A stretch of DNA of 64,000 bases. Origin: Citrobacter enshiensis (GTDB lineage: Bacteria > Pseudomonadota > Gammaproteobacteria > Enterobacterales > Enterobacteriaceae). The position numbers and the translations under genes are program-made. Positions within the stretch are counted from its first letter, which is position 1; each line of letters starts with the position of its first letter. Where the stretch lies: positions 2,790,001 to 2,854,000 of the forward strand of contig NZ_CP119862.1 in the NCBI RefSeq assembly GCF_029338175.1, written 5' to 3'. A model generated the notes under the pieces. It saw only the letters and a program-made list of their open reading frames with translations, did no database searches and had not been told where the DNA came from. Positions 50,078 through 58,962 of this stretch are shown here, in pieces.

Positions 50078-50106
50078 CGCCCATCTGCAACGGATGGGCG
50101 AATTTT
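50078..50106 (+). terminator. Terminator after sdaA
   Basis: CGCCCATC and GATGGGCG form an 8-bp stem with a 7-base loop, followed by AATTTTAC, 12 bases after the sdaA stop. Confidence 0.85.
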
Positions 50107-50196
50107 ACGCGTCTCCCTCGTCTACGGTAATTTTCCCCACTACACTTGCTCTGTCGCGGTTGGCTTTTGTTGCCAACGGCTTATCGGGCAGCTCGC

Positions 50197-51795
50197 ATGC
50201 AAACAGCTCAACGGATCATCAAAAACTACCGTCGTAACCGTTTCATTGTTTGCACGATTTGTGCGCTGACCACACTCATCCTGACGTTATGTGTCCGCTT
50301 TATGTCGGAACGAAATTTTAATCATCATCGAACCGTGTCGTTCGCCAATCATGCCGTTAACGCACTGGATGATGTCCTGCGTCCCCTCCAGTCAGGGCGG
50401 GATGTGATGCTGCCGTTGATTGGCCTGCCCTGCTCCGTCACCCATTTAGCGCTGCGTAAACAGGCCGCCAAACTGCAAACGGTTCGTTCCATTGGCCTGG
50501 TCGAAGGGGGCGTGTTGTACTGCTCCAGCATCTTTGGCTATCGCAATGTGCCGGTCAGCCAACTGCATGCAAACCTTCCGGCGCCAGAGCCTTTGTTGCT
50601 TCTCTCCATCGATCGCTCGCTGATCAAGGGCAGCCCTATTCTTATCCAGTGGTATCCGTCATCATCCAATGGCAAAAACGGGGTGCTGGTGATCGTGAAC
50701 ATCGATTTGCTGGTGGATATGCTTCTTGAACCTGAACAGCCGCAAATCACCAGCGCGAGTTTGTCCGTCGGCAATCACCATCTCCTTTATGGCAGAGGGG
50801 TCGTCGACACGTTACCTCCTCTCAATGGTGAACAACGTTACCAGCTTTCCTCACAATATTTTCCGTTCACCATTAGCGCGACCGGTCCTGGGGCGGGAGA
50901 ACTGGCGCTAAAGCATCTGCCCTCTCAGCTCCCGCTCGCCATGATGCTCAGTCTGTTGGTGGGGTATCTCACGTGGCTGGCGACCGCCAACAGAATGAGT
51001 TTCTCCTGGGAGATCAATCTGGCCCTTGCCGCGCGCGAGTTTGAGCTTTTTTGTCAGCCATTAGTGAACGCCCGTACACAGCAATGTATTGGCGTAGAAA
51101 TTCTGCTGCGCTGGAATAATCCCCGCCAGGGTTGGATCTCTCCGGATGTGTTTATTCCGATCGCCGAAGAGCACCATCTCATTGCCCCACTGACCCGCTA
51201 TGTGATTGAGGAAACGGTTCGTCAGCGGCATTTTTTTCCGATGAGCAGTCAGTTCCATATCGGTATCAATGTGGCGGCCAGCCACTTTCGTCATGGCGCA
51301 CTGTTAAAAGATCTCAACCGATACTGGTTTAAAGCGCATCCCATCCAGAAGCTCGTTCTTGAACTCACGGAACGGGATGCGTTGCTTGACGTGGATTATC
51401 GCATGGTACGCGAACTTCACCGTAAAGGTGTCAAACTCGCGATTGATGATTTTGGGACGGGAAACAGTTCACTGTCGTGGCTGGAAAAACTGCGGCCAGA
51501 TGTGCTGAAGATCGATAAGTCGTTTACCGCCGCTATCGGCACCGACGCGGTGAATTCGACAGTGACCGATATCATCATTGCCCTCGGACAGCGGTTGAAT
51601 ATCGAACTGGTGGCGGAAGGCGTGGAAACACAAGCGCAGGCACAGCATCTTCGCCAACACGGCGTACACATACTGCAAGGATTTCTGTATGCGAAACCGA
51701 TGCCATTACGTGATTTTCCACAGTGGCTGGCGGGCAGCTCACCGCCGCCCGCCCAGCATAACGGGCACATGATGCCCGCCATACCGTTTCGTTAA
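50197..51795 (+). CDS. pdeD: Cyclic-di-GMP phosphodiesterase PdeD (CSS-EAL type)
   Basis: An inner-membrane EAL phosphodiesterase of 532 residues, the length of E. coli PdeD (YoaD). Two membrane segments (about 18-38 and 242-260) bracket a periplasmic CSS-motif redox-sensor domain with two cysteines (GLPCSV and LYCSSI). The cytoplasmic EAL domain (about 275-520) retains ECIG/GVEILLRW in the EAL place, plus ELTERD, DDFGTGNSSLSW, KIDKSF and EGVETQ, so catalysis is expected. In this class, disulfide formation restrains activity. The start at 50197 fits the family N-terminus. Confidence 0.93.
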   Translation: MQTAQRIIKNYRRNRFIVCTICALTTLILTLCVRFMSERNFNHHRTVSFANHAVNALDDVLRPLQSGRDVMLPLIGLPCSVTHLALRKQAAKLQTVRSIGLVEGGVLYCSSIFGYRNVPVSQLHANLPAPEPLLLLSIDRSLIKGSPILIQWYPSSSNGKNGVLVIVNIDLLVDMLLEPEQPQITSASLSVGNHHLLYGRGVVDTLPPLNGEQRYQLSSQYFPFTISATGPGAGELALKHLPSQLPLAMMLSLLVGYLTWLATANRMSFSWEINLALAAREFELFCQPLVNARTQQCIGVEILLRWNNPRQGWISPDVFIPIAEEHHLIAPLTRYVIEETVRQRHFFPMSSQFHIGINVAASHFRHGALLKDLNRYWFKAHPIQKLVLELTERDALLDVDYRMVRELHRKGVKLAIDDFGTGNSSLSWLEKLRPDVLKIDKSFTAAIGTDAVNSTVTDIIIALGQRLNIELVAEGVETQAQAQHLRQHGVHILQGFLYAKPMPLRDFPQWLAGSSPPPAQHNGHMMPAIPFR

Positions 51796-51801
51796 ACCCG
51801 C

Positions 51802-53361
51802 TTATTCATCTTCGTCATGCGCGGGTTGCTCTTTAACAATACGTACCAGATCAACCCGATAGTCATTGGCTTCGACAATCGTAATGCTCAATGGTGCGAC
51901 TTCAATAACGTCTCCCACACGCGGAATATGGCCATTTACTGCGATGACCAGTCCCGCGACCGTGGCGATTTCATCGTCGTCGTCCACCAGATTATCGACC
52001 GCAAGCGCCTGTTGCAGGGCGTGGAGATCGGTCCCACCTTTCACCAGCCAACCGTCAGCGTCGGTAATGATTTCCGGTGTTTCATCGGCATCCGGGAACT
52101 CACCGGCAATCGCTTCCAGAACATCCAGCGGCGTGACCAGCCCCTGCACCACGCCAAATTCGTTGGTGACGATGACAAAGCTACCGCGAGCACGACGCAA
52201 TACGCCTAACAGATTGATCGGGTCCAGCGTTTCCGGAACCACAATCGCCGGCGATGCGGAGGCGATGGCCGCGACATCGACGCCCTCTTCCAGAGCAACC
52301 AGCAGTTCTTTCGCACGGACGATACCGATAATTTCATCAAGCTCGCCACGGCAAACCGGGAACAAACTGTGCGGAGAGGAGAGCAATTGCTCGCGGATTT
52401 CATCCACGCTCAGACTCGCATCAACCCAGCTAATCTCACCGCGTGGCGTCATAATGCCGCGTAACGAGCGCGACGCCAGCGTCAGCACACCGTTAATCAT
52501 GTAACGCTCTTCATCGGCAAAGGCACCTTCCAGGACGGGAACCACCGCCGGGATATCCGATTCACTCTGCACATTCGCCTGACGTTTTCCGCCCATTAAG
52601 CGCAGAATCGCGTCAGCGGTACGCGCACGCAGCGGTAACGTCGACTGATGGCGGATAAAATTACGCCGGGCAATTTGGTTAAACAGCTCAATAATAATGG
52701 AGAAGCCAATCGCCGCGTACAGATAACCTTTCGGAATGTGGAAGCCGAAACCTTCAGCCACCAGACTCAAACCAATCATCAGCAGGAAGCTCAGACAGAG
52801 CACGACCACTGTCGGATGTTGGTTCACGAAACGTGTCAGCGGTTTAGAGGCCAGCAGCATCACCGCCATTGCAATGACCACTGCCGCCATCATCACTGGC
52901 AGGTGGTTAACCATACCTACAGCGGTAATAACCGCATCCAGCGAGAAGACCGCATCCAGAATGACAATTTGCGTAACCACCACCCAAAAACTCGCATAGC
53001 CTTTACCGTGCCCGGAATCATGCTCGCGATTTTCCAGCCTTTCATGGAGTTCCGTGGTGGCTTTAAACAGCAAGAATATCCCCCCGAGCAGCATGATCAG
53101 GTCACGCCCCGAGAAGGTTAAATCCCAGACGGTAAAGAGCGGTTTGGTTAAGGTCACCATCCACGAAATGATGGACAGCAACGCAAGACGCATGAACAGC
53201 GCCAGTGACAAACCGATGAGACGTGCTTTATCGCGCTGCTTTGGCGGCAGTTTGTCAGCCAGAATCGCGATAAAGACCAGGTTATCAATACCCAGAACAA
53301 TTTCGAGAACAACAAGCGTGAGCAGCCCCACCCAAATTGAGGGGTCCATTAAGAATTCCAT
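51802..53361 (-). CDS. yoaE: TerC/CorC-family inner membrane protein YoaE
   Basis: 519 residues (E. coli YoaE 518). The N-terminal TerC-like membrane domain (about 1-240, seven segments) has the acidic motifs [15 protein letters not shown] and [16 protein letters not shown]. Two CBS domains (about 300-420, [13 protein letters not shown] type) and a C-terminal CorC/HlyC transporter-associated domain (about 430-510) follow. The architecture suggests metal-ion efflux or sensing; some TerC relatives move manganese to secreted enzymes. AGGAG precedes the ATG. It is convergent with pdeD and divergent from manX. Confidence 0.92.
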   Translation of the reverse strand: MEFLMDPSIWVGLLTLVVLEIVLGIDNLVFIAILADKLPPKQRDKARLIGLSLALFMRLALLSIISWMVTLTKPLFTVWDLTFSGRDLIMLLGGIFLLFKATTELHERLENREHDSGHGKGYASFWVVVTQIVILDAVFSLDAVITAVGMVNHLPVMMAAVVIAMAVMLLASKPLTRFVNQHPTVVVLCLSFLLMIGLSLVAEGFGFHIPKGYLYAAIGFSIIIELFNQIARRNFIRHQSTLPLRARTADAILRLMGGKRQANVQSESDIPAVVPVLEGAFADEERYMINGVLTLASRSLRGIMTPRGEISWVDASLSVDEIREQLLSSPHSLFPVCRGELDEIIGIVRAKELLVALEEGVDVAAIASASPAIVVPETLDPINLLGVLRRARGSFVIVTNEFGVVQGLVTPLDVLEAIAGEFPDADETPEIITDADGWLVKGGTDLHALQQALAVDNLVDDDDEIATVAGLVIAVNGHIPRVGDVIEVAPLSITIVEANDYRVDLVRIVKEQPAHDEDE

Positions 53362-53649
53362 GACAAGCTCCTGCTTAAGGAATAGCCAGACGGCGCACTG
53401 AACATCTCAGCCGATAAAGCAATGTGCAAATTCAGGTTGTGGCAAACGTTGCCAGAATGGCAGGCGCAAAGCGGCCTAAAGGTGAAATGACGTCGGTGAC
53501 GATCCATACATCGGGCTACTGCCCTATACTCCTTAGAAATTAAAACAGATCATAAACATAACAGAGGCACTATCTTTTTGGCAAAGATTTACGGTCCTTT
53601 GCAAAGAGATGTGACAGAGATATTTTACACCACGAAATTTCTCGTAACC

Positions 53650-53706
53650 GAAACCTAAATTACGGATCTTCATCACATAAAATATTTTTTTCGATATCTA
53701 AAATAA
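53650..53706. promoter_or_regulatory. Candidate CRP half-site and Mlc-like operator of manXYZ
   Basis: In the 461-base yoaE-manX gap, ACGGA-TCTTCA-TCACA (53662-53677) has one good CRP half. Immediately after it, ATTTTTTTCGATATCTAAAA (from about 53684) resembles the Mlc site I remember for E. coli manX. CRP activation and Mlc repression are known for the E. coli operon. The rest of the gap is AT-rich and has nothing else I can name. Confidence 0.5.
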
Positions 53707-53822
53707 TTCACGAAAATCACAGGTTTTCTATTGTAACCCTTTTCTGAATCGATTCGATTGCGGACGGCGATTCAAAATACATTTTTGCGTCGATGTGTTA
53801 ACGATAATAAAGGAGGTAGCAA

Positions 53823-54788
53823 GTGACCATTGCTATTGTGATAGGCACACATGGTTGGGCTGCAGAGCAGTTACTTAAAACAGCCGAAATGCTGTTAGGC
53901 GAGCAGGAAAATGTCGGCTGGATCGATTTCGTTCCAGGCGAAAATGCCGAAACGCTGATCGAAAAGTACAACGCTCAGTTGGCAAAACTCGATACCAGTA
54001 AAGGCGTGCTATTTCTCGTCGATACATGGGGAGGCAGTCCGTTTAACGCTGCCAGCCGCATTGTCGTTGACAAAGAGCATTATGAGGTTGTCGCAGGCGT
54101 TAACATTCCCATGCTGGTGGAAACGTTTATGGCCCGTGATGACAACCCGAGCTTTGACGAATTAGTTGCTCTGGCGGTAGAAACCGGACGTGAAGGCGTG
54201 AAAGCGCTGAAAGCAAAACCGGTTGAAAAAGCGGTGCCCGCACCGGTTGCCGCGCCAAAAGCGGCCGCACCGGCGAAACCAATGGGTCCTAATGATTATA
54301 TGGTCATTGGTCTGGCCCGTATTGATGACCGTCTTATCCACGGCCAGGTGGCAACACGCTGGACCAAAGAAACGAACGTTACCCGCATTATCGTGGTAAG
54401 CGATGAAGTGGCTGCGGATAACGTCCGTAAAACGCTATTAACACAAGTCGCACCTCCGGGCGTAACGGCACACGTCGTAGATGTCGAGAAGATGATTCGC
54501 GTCTACAACAACCCGAAATACGCCGGCAATCGCGTCATGCTGTTGTTCACCAATCCTACTGATGTGGAGCGTATCGTCGAAGGTGGCGTCAAAATCACCT
54601 CCGTGAACATTGGCGGTATGGCCTTCCGCCAGGGCAAAACGCAGGTTAACAATGCGGTTTCCGTCGATGAGAACGATATCGTCGCCTTCAAAAAGCTCAA
54701 CGAACGCGGCATCGAACTTGAAGTTCGTAAAGTTTCCACCGATCAGAAACTGAAAATGATGGACCTGATCGCCAAAGTGGCGAAATAA
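53823..54788 (+). CDS. manX: Mannose PTS EIIAB component ManX
   Basis: A cytoplasmic fusion of EIIA (about 1-130) and EIIB (about 157-321) joined by an Ala/Pro/Lys linker; 321 residues (E. coli 323). The phosphorylated His10 is in IGTHGW, and His173 is in RIDDRLIHGQVATRW. It carries phosphate from HPr to mannose, glucose, glucosamine and related sugars entering by ManYZ. The start is GTG at 53823 with AAGGAGG upstream. First gene of manXYZ. Confidence 0.96.
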   Translation: MTIAIVIGTHGWAAEQLLKTAEMLLGEQENVGWIDFVPGENAETLIEKYNAQLAKLDTSKGVLFLVDTWGGSPFNAASRIVVDKEHYEVVAGVNIPMLVETFMARDDNPSFDELVALAVETGREGVKALKAKPVEKAVPAPVAAPKAAAPAKPMGPNDYMVIGLARIDDRLIHGQVATRWTKETNVTRIIVVSDEVAADNVRKTLLTQVAPPGVTAHVVDVEKMIRVYNNPKYAGNRVMLLFTNPTDVERIVEGGVKITSVNIGGMAFRQGKTQVNNAVSVDENDIVAFKKLNERGIELEVRKVSTDQKLKMMDLIAKVAK

Positions 54789-54846
54789 CCCGTCCGCATT
54801 TAATTAGCTTTCACACTTAAGTCTGTATAGCAATAGGAGAAGTACA

Positions 54847-55647
54847 ATGGAGATTACCACTCTTCAGATTGTGCTGGTGTTCATCGTCGCATGTATCGCG
54901 GGTATGGAGTCGGTACTTGATGAATTTCAGTTCCACCGTCCGCTGATAGCCTGTACGCTGATCGGCGCCGTTCTCGGGGATATGAAAACCGGTATTATCA
55001 TCGGTGGTACCCTGGAAATGATCGCTCTGGGCTGGATGAACATCGGTGCCGCCGTGGCACCGGATGCCGCACTGGCGTCCATTATCTCAACCGTTCTGGT
55101 TATCGCCGGTCACCAAAGCATCGGGGCAGGTATCGCGCTGGCTATCCCGCTGGCGGCGGCAGGTCAGGTTCTGACCATTATCGTACGTACCATCACCGTG
55201 GCATTCCAGCACGCAGCAGATAAGGCGGCCGAAAACGGCAACCTCACGGCGCTTTCCTGGATCCACGTCTCCTCCCTGTTCCTGCAGGCAATGCGTGTCG
55301 CAATTCCGGCCGTTATCGTGGCTATCTCTGTCGGTACCAGCGAAGTGCAGAGCATGCTCAATGCGATTCCAGAAGTCGTGACCGGTGGTCTGAATATTGC
55401 GGGCGGTATGATCGTCGTCGTCGGTTATGCAATGGTCATCAACATGATGCGTGCGGGCTACCTGATGCCGTTCTTCTACCTCGGCTTTGTGACAGCGGCA
55501 TTTACTAACTTCAACCTGGTCGCTCTGGGTGTGATTGGCGCAGTCATGGCCATCCTCTACATTCAGTTGAGCCCGAAATATAACCGCGTAGCGGGTGCGC
55601 CGGCTCAGGCTGCTGGTGATAACTCCCTCGATAATGAACTGGACTAG
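54847..55647 (+). CDS. manY: Mannose PTS EIIC component ManY
   Basis: An inner-membrane EIIC of the mannose family, 266 residues as in E. coli, with several hydrophobic segments. It begins MEITTLQIVLVFIVACIAGMES and contains the family motif GxTLEMIALGWMNIGAA (about 52-70). With ManZ it forms the sugar channel, also used by phage lambda DNA and some bacteriocins in E. coli. It lies 58 bases after manX and 12 bases before the manZ start. Confidence 0.96.
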   Translation: MEITTLQIVLVFIVACIAGMESVLDEFQFHRPLIACTLIGAVLGDMKTGIIIGGTLEMIALGWMNIGAAVAPDAALASIISTVLVIAGHQSIGAGIALAIPLAAAGQVLTIIVRTITVAFQHAADKAAENGNLTALSWIHVSSLFLQAMRVAIPAVIVAISVGTSEVQSMLNAIPEVVTGGLNIAGGMIVVVGYAMVINMMRAGYLMPFFYLGFVTAAFTNFNLVALGVIGAVMAILYIQLSPKYNRVAGAPAQAAGDNSLDNELD

Positions 55648-55659
55648 CAGGTGAGCGAA

Positions 55660-56511
55660 ATGGTTGATATGACTAAAACAACTACCGAGAAAAAACTCAC
55701 TCAGAGTGACATTCGTGGCGTGTTCATTCGTTCTAACCTGTTTCAGGGTTCATGGAACTTCGAACGTATGCAGGCGCTGGGTTTCTGCTTCTCTATGATA
55801 CCGGCAATCCGTCGTTTGTATCCTGAGAACAACGACGCACGCAAACAAGCGATTAAACGTCACCTGGAGTTCTTTAACACCCATCCTTACGTGGCTGCCC
55901 CGGTACTGGGCGTTACGCTGGCAATGGAAGAACAACGAGCTAACGGCGCGGAGATCGACGATGGTGCCATCAACGGTATCAAAGTCGGTCTGATGGGACC
56001 GTTGGCGGGCGTCGGTGACCCGATATTCTGGGGTACTGTTCGTCCGGTGTTTGCCGCACTGGGCGCCGGTATCGCGATGAGCGGCAGCCTGCTGGGTCCA
56101 CTGTTGTTCTTCATTCTGTTCAACCTGGTTCGTCTGGCAACCCGTTATTACGGCGTGGCCTACGGTTACCGTAAAGGTGTCGATATCGTTAAAGATATGG
56201 GCGGCGGCTTCCTGCAAAAACTGACTGAGGGGGCGTCAATTCTCGGCCTGTTTGTCATGGGGGCGTTGGTTAACAAGTGGACGCACGTTAACATCCCGCT
56301 GGTGGTTTCCACCATCACCGGTCAGGATGGTCAGACGCGTGTCACGACGGTACAAACTATCCTTGATCAGCTGATGCCGGGTCTGGTTCCGTTGTTGCTG
56401 ACCTTTGCCTGTATGTGGTTGCTGCGTAAGAAAGTCAACCCACTGTGGATCATCGTTGGCTTCTTTGTCATCGGTATTGCGGGTTACTCTGTAGGTCTGT
56501 TGGGTCTGTAA
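55660..56511 (+). CDS. manZ: Mannose PTS EIID component ManZ
   Basis: 283 residues from the ATG at 55660, the same as E. coli ManZ (MVDMTKTTTEKKLTQSDI); a GTG nine bases earlier is less well placed. AGGTGAG precedes the ATG. Family features: GSWNFERMQALGFCFSMIPA, PLAGVGDPIFWGTVRPVFAALG and a C-terminal pair of membrane segments. Together with ManY it forms the membrane part of the transporter. A strong hairpin terminator follows. Confidence 0.96.
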   Translation: MVDMTKTTTEKKLTQSDIRGVFIRSNLFQGSWNFERMQALGFCFSMIPAIRRLYPENNDARKQAIKRHLEFFNTHPYVAAPVLGVTLAMEEQRANGAEIDDGAINGIKVGLMGPLAGVGDPIFWGTVRPVFAALGAGIAMSGSLLGPLLFFILFNLVRLATRYYGVAYGYRKGVDIVKDMGGGFLQKLTEGASILGLFVMGALVNKWTHVNIPLVVSTITGQDGQTRVTTVQTILDQLMPGLVPLLLTFACMWLLRKKVNPLWIIVGFFVIGIAGYSVGLLGL

Positions 56512-56526
56512 TAACGTTGTACTTTA

Positions 56527-56549
56527 CCGGGGGCCTGCCCCCGGTTTTT
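56527..56549 (+). terminator. Terminator of manXYZ, in front of yobD
   Basis: CCGGGGGC and GCCCCCGG form a perfect 8-bp GC stem with a 2-base loop, followed by TTTTTAT. The yobD ribosome site (GGAGG) begins only a few bases later, so partial read-through may express yobD. Confidence 0.9.
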
Positions 56550-56562
56550 ATTTGGAGGATTC

Positions 56563-57021
56563 ATGACAATCACGGACCTGGTGCTGGTTCTCTTTATTGC
56601 CGTGTTGCTGGCATTTGCCATTTACGATCAGTTCATCATGCCCCGCCGTCACGGCTCCACCCTGCTTTCTGTTCCCCTGTTGCGTCGCAGCCGTGTGGAC
56701 AGTGTTATCTTTATTGGCCTGGTGCTCATTCTTATCTATAACAACGTCACCAGCCACGGGCCGCAAACCACCACATGGTTATTATGTGGTCTGGTATTAA
56801 TGGGATTGTATCTGTTCTGGATCCGGGCGCCCAAAATCATCTTCAAGCAAAAAGGCTTCTTCTTCGCCAATATGTGGATAGAATATAACCGGATTAAAGA
56901 AATGAATTTATCCGAGGATGGCGTGCTGGTGATGCAATTAGAACAACGCCGATTGCTGGTCCGCGTACGAAATATAGACGATCTGGAAGGAATATATAAA
57001 CTTTTCGTTTCTTCTCAATGA
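56563..57021 (+). CDS. yobD: UPF0266 membrane protein YobD
   Basis: An inner-membrane protein of 152 residues, the E. coli YobD length. Three hydrophobic segments, about 5-22, 45-62 and 68-86, precede a cytoplasmic C-terminal half ([27 protein letters not shown]) with a fold resembling small PH-like domains. Function is unknown. GGAGG lies 6 bases before the ATG. It is placed after manXYZ as in E. coli but behind a strong terminator. Confidence 0.92.
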   Translation: MTITDLVLVLFIAVLLAFAIYDQFIMPRRHGSTLLSVPLLRRSRVDSVIFIGLVLILIYNNVTSHGPQTTTWLLCGLVLMGLYLFWIRAPKIIFKQKGFFFANMWIEYNRIKEMNLSEDGVLVMQLEQRRLLVRVRNIDDLEGIYKLFVSSQ

Positions 57022-57028
57022 GTTAATA

Positions 57029-57046
57029 ATATAGCCTGAACTATAT
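57029..57046. promoter_or_regulatory. Upstream MntR-like box
   Basis: ATATAGC-CTGA-ACTATAT is an imperfect palindrome resembling the MntR consensus AAACATAGC-N4-GCTATGTTT. It is the complement of much of the downstream box, so the two could also pair as a long stem. Weaker than the second box. Confidence 0.45.
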
Positions 57047-57067
57047 CCCGGTATATCAGCCAACGAC

Positions 57068-57089
57068 AAACATAGCTCAGGCTATATTT
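57068..57089. promoter_or_regulatory. MntR box upstream of mntP
   Basis: AAACATAGC-TCAG-GCTATATTT agrees with the E. coli MntR palindrome (AAACATAGC-N4-GCTATGTTT) at all but one arm position. It lies about 360 bases before mntP and 135 bases before the riboswitch. In E. coli, manganese-bound MntR raises mntP transcription. Confidence 0.8.
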
Positions 57090-57224
57090 TAATAGCTAAA
57101 ATTATTATTCCTTTTAACCTTTCATTGATATTTAAATCTAAATGAAAATCGTTTTCAGTTAGAGGTCAAATATTATTTCCTCATTGTTGTTTTATATTCT
57201 CAAAATATGTTAAGGTTGCGCCGT

Positions 57225-57330
57225 CATTTGGGGAGTAGCCGATTTCCAGACTCCGGAAATGTACGCGTCAACATACTCGTTGAAAAACGTGGCGCGTACG
57301 GACTGAAACTCTCAGTCAGGCGAGACCATA
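57225..57330 (+). promoter_or_regulatory. yybP-ykoY manganese riboswitch in the mntP leader
   Basis: The plus strand has GGGGAGTAGCC at 57230-57240, a paired middle section with GTACGCG / CGCGTAC arms, and the closing GAGACC at 57322-57327. These are the conserved elements of the yybP-ykoY class. About 120 bases remain between it and the mntP start as an expression platform. In E. coli this element (mntP leader) raises MntP synthesis when Mn2+ is bound. Confidence 0.88.
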
Positions 57331-57448
57331 TGCACATCAACTGCTATGCCAACCAGACGGCTGATACTGTGATCACAGATAAGCGTCAGGGGGCATGTTT
57401 GCTGGGGGCAGTGATGTGTTTTATGGAAACCCCGGTCAGGACGCTGTC

Positions 57449-58015
57449 ATGCATTTTACCGCTACAATTCTTCTCGCTTTTGGCATGTCGATGGACGCCT
57501 TCGCTGCGTCGATTGGTAAAGGTGCCACACTGCATAAACCCAAATTCTCCGAAGCTCTGCGCACCGGCCTTATTTTTGGCGCTGTCGAAACGCTGACCCC
57601 GCTGATTGGTTGGGGCATGGGAATGCTGGCAAGCAAATTCGTTCTCGAATGGAACCACTGGATCGCCTTCCTGCTGCTGATTTTCTTAGGCGGGCGTATG
57701 ATCATTGAAGGCTTTCGGGATAACGATGAAGAAGACGCAGAGCCCCTGCGCCGTCACAGTTTTTGGCTGTTAGTGACAACAGCTATTGCCACCAGTCTTG
57801 ATGCCATGGCCGTTGGGGTCGGTTTAGCCTTCCTGCAGGTGAATATCATCGCGACTGCGCTGGCCATTGGTTGCGCGACGCTTTGCATGTCGACGCTGGG
57901 AATGATGATTGGCCGATTCATTGGCCCGATGCTGGGCAAACGCGCTGAAATTTTAGGCGGGATCGTGCTGATTGGCATCGGCGCCCAGATCCTCTGGGCC
58001 CATTTTTACGGCTAA
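57449..58015 (+). CDS. mntP: Manganese efflux pump MntP
   Basis: A six-segment inner-membrane exporter, 188 residues (E. coli 188). Two repeated halves each have an Asp-containing motif: [18 protein letters not shown] (about 8-25) and [17 protein letters not shown] (about 111-127). The start at 57449 gives [18 protein letters not shown]; the longer open frame extends into the riboswitch platform and is not expected to be translated. Expression is doubly gated by MntR and by the leader riboswitch. Its stop overlaps the convergent rlmA stop by 4 bases. Confidence 0.95.
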   Translation: MHFTATILLAFGMSMDAFAASIGKGATLHKPKFSEALRTGLIFGAVETLTPLIGWGMGMLASKFVLEWNHWIAFLLLIFLGGRMIIEGFRDNDEEDAEPLRRHSFWLLVTTAIATSLDAMAVGVGLAFLQVNIIATALAIGCATLCMSTLGMMIGRFIGPMLGKRAEILGGIVLIGIGAQILWAHFYG

Positions 58016-58821
58016 CTGTCGCGCTGCCAGAGGTGAAGACTGAAATCGGTCTGGCAGTCAAACACGTCCCTGGCTGACAGCGCTTCCCACACGTCGGGTT
58101 TCGCCCGCCATGCAAAAGGCGTCATCTGTAACAATGCAACAGCCTCACTGCCGCTTAGGCTCATCGGATAGTTCAACGCCACGCTCTGCTGTAACGTAAA
58201 ACCGTCGATCTGCTCCGTGTGCGGGGCATGCAGGCGGATCTCATCATAAATCAGCCCCTTGAGCTCCATTAAATGGCGTGGCCCCGGCGTTGCGGTGATC
58301 ACCCATCCCCCCGGTTTGACGACTCTGGCTAACTCTTCGGCTTTGCACGGCGCATAGATCCTGATAATGGCATCCATTGACGCATCAGCAAATGGCAGGC
58401 GATGACTCGAGGCAACGCAGAACGTCACCTGCGGATAACGCTTCGCCGCAGACTTAATCGCCACTTTTGCCACATCCAGGCCAAACACGGTGATTCCTGG
58501 CTGCGCATCGGCAAAAGCATGTGTGTAATACCCTTCGCCGCAGCCAATATCGAGAACCGATGTCGCATGGGAACTTAAACGTTCATTGAGGATATTGACG
58601 ATAGCGTCACGCAGCGGCTGATAATGCCCGGCATCAAGAAATGCCCGACGCGCCTGCATCATTTCCGCACTATCCCCCGGATCGCGCGAGCGTTTATGCT
58701 GCACCGGCAGTAAGTTGACATAGCCTTCTTTCGCCACATCAAATTGATGTCGTTGCGGACAGATAAAACTGTTTTTTACTTGCGCAAGAGGGTGGTGGCA
58801 AAGAGGACAAGAAAACAACAT
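58012..58821 (-). CDS. rlmA: 23S rRNA m1G745 methyltransferase RlmA
   Basis: 269 residues (E. coli 269). An N-terminal zinc finger uses Cys5, Cys8, Cys21 and His25 (CPLCHHPL and ICPQRHQF). The SAM-dependent Rossmann domain has the motif [18 protein letters not shown] (about 88-104). It methylates G745 in helix 35 of 23S rRNA. It is convergent with mntP, and the PBP3 paralog follows it on the same strand upstream. Confidence 0.94.
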   Translation of the reverse strand: MLFSCPLCHHPLAQVKNSFICPQRHQFDVAKEGYVNLLPVQHKRSRDPGDSAEMMQARRAFLDAGHYQPLRDAIVNILNERLSSHATSVLDIGCGEGYYTHAFADAQPGITVFGLDVAKVAIKSAAKRYPQVTFCVASSHRLPFADASMDAIIRIYAPCKAEELARVVKPGGWVITATPGPRHLMELKGLIYDEIRLHAPHTEQIDGFTLQQSVALNYPMSLSGSEAVALLQMTPFAWRAKPDVWEALSARDVFDCQTDFSLHLWQRDS

Positions 58822-58962
58822 GACAACTCCGGCTGATGGCTTCGGGGCGCAAGTGTAACGCGAATTGCCCCCCGGGAAAATATACTCTCACTAATTCACG
58901 TTGCAGGACAACGCGCAGGAGCCCCCTGAAGGCTGGCCCGCAGGCCTGGTGGCTTGACTCTC

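Noticed and set aside
57029-57089. The long inverted repeat read only as a terminator of yobD
   Set aside because: Each arm is itself a palindrome matching the MntR consensus, and mntP is a known MntR target. Termination may be a secondary role but is not the primary call.
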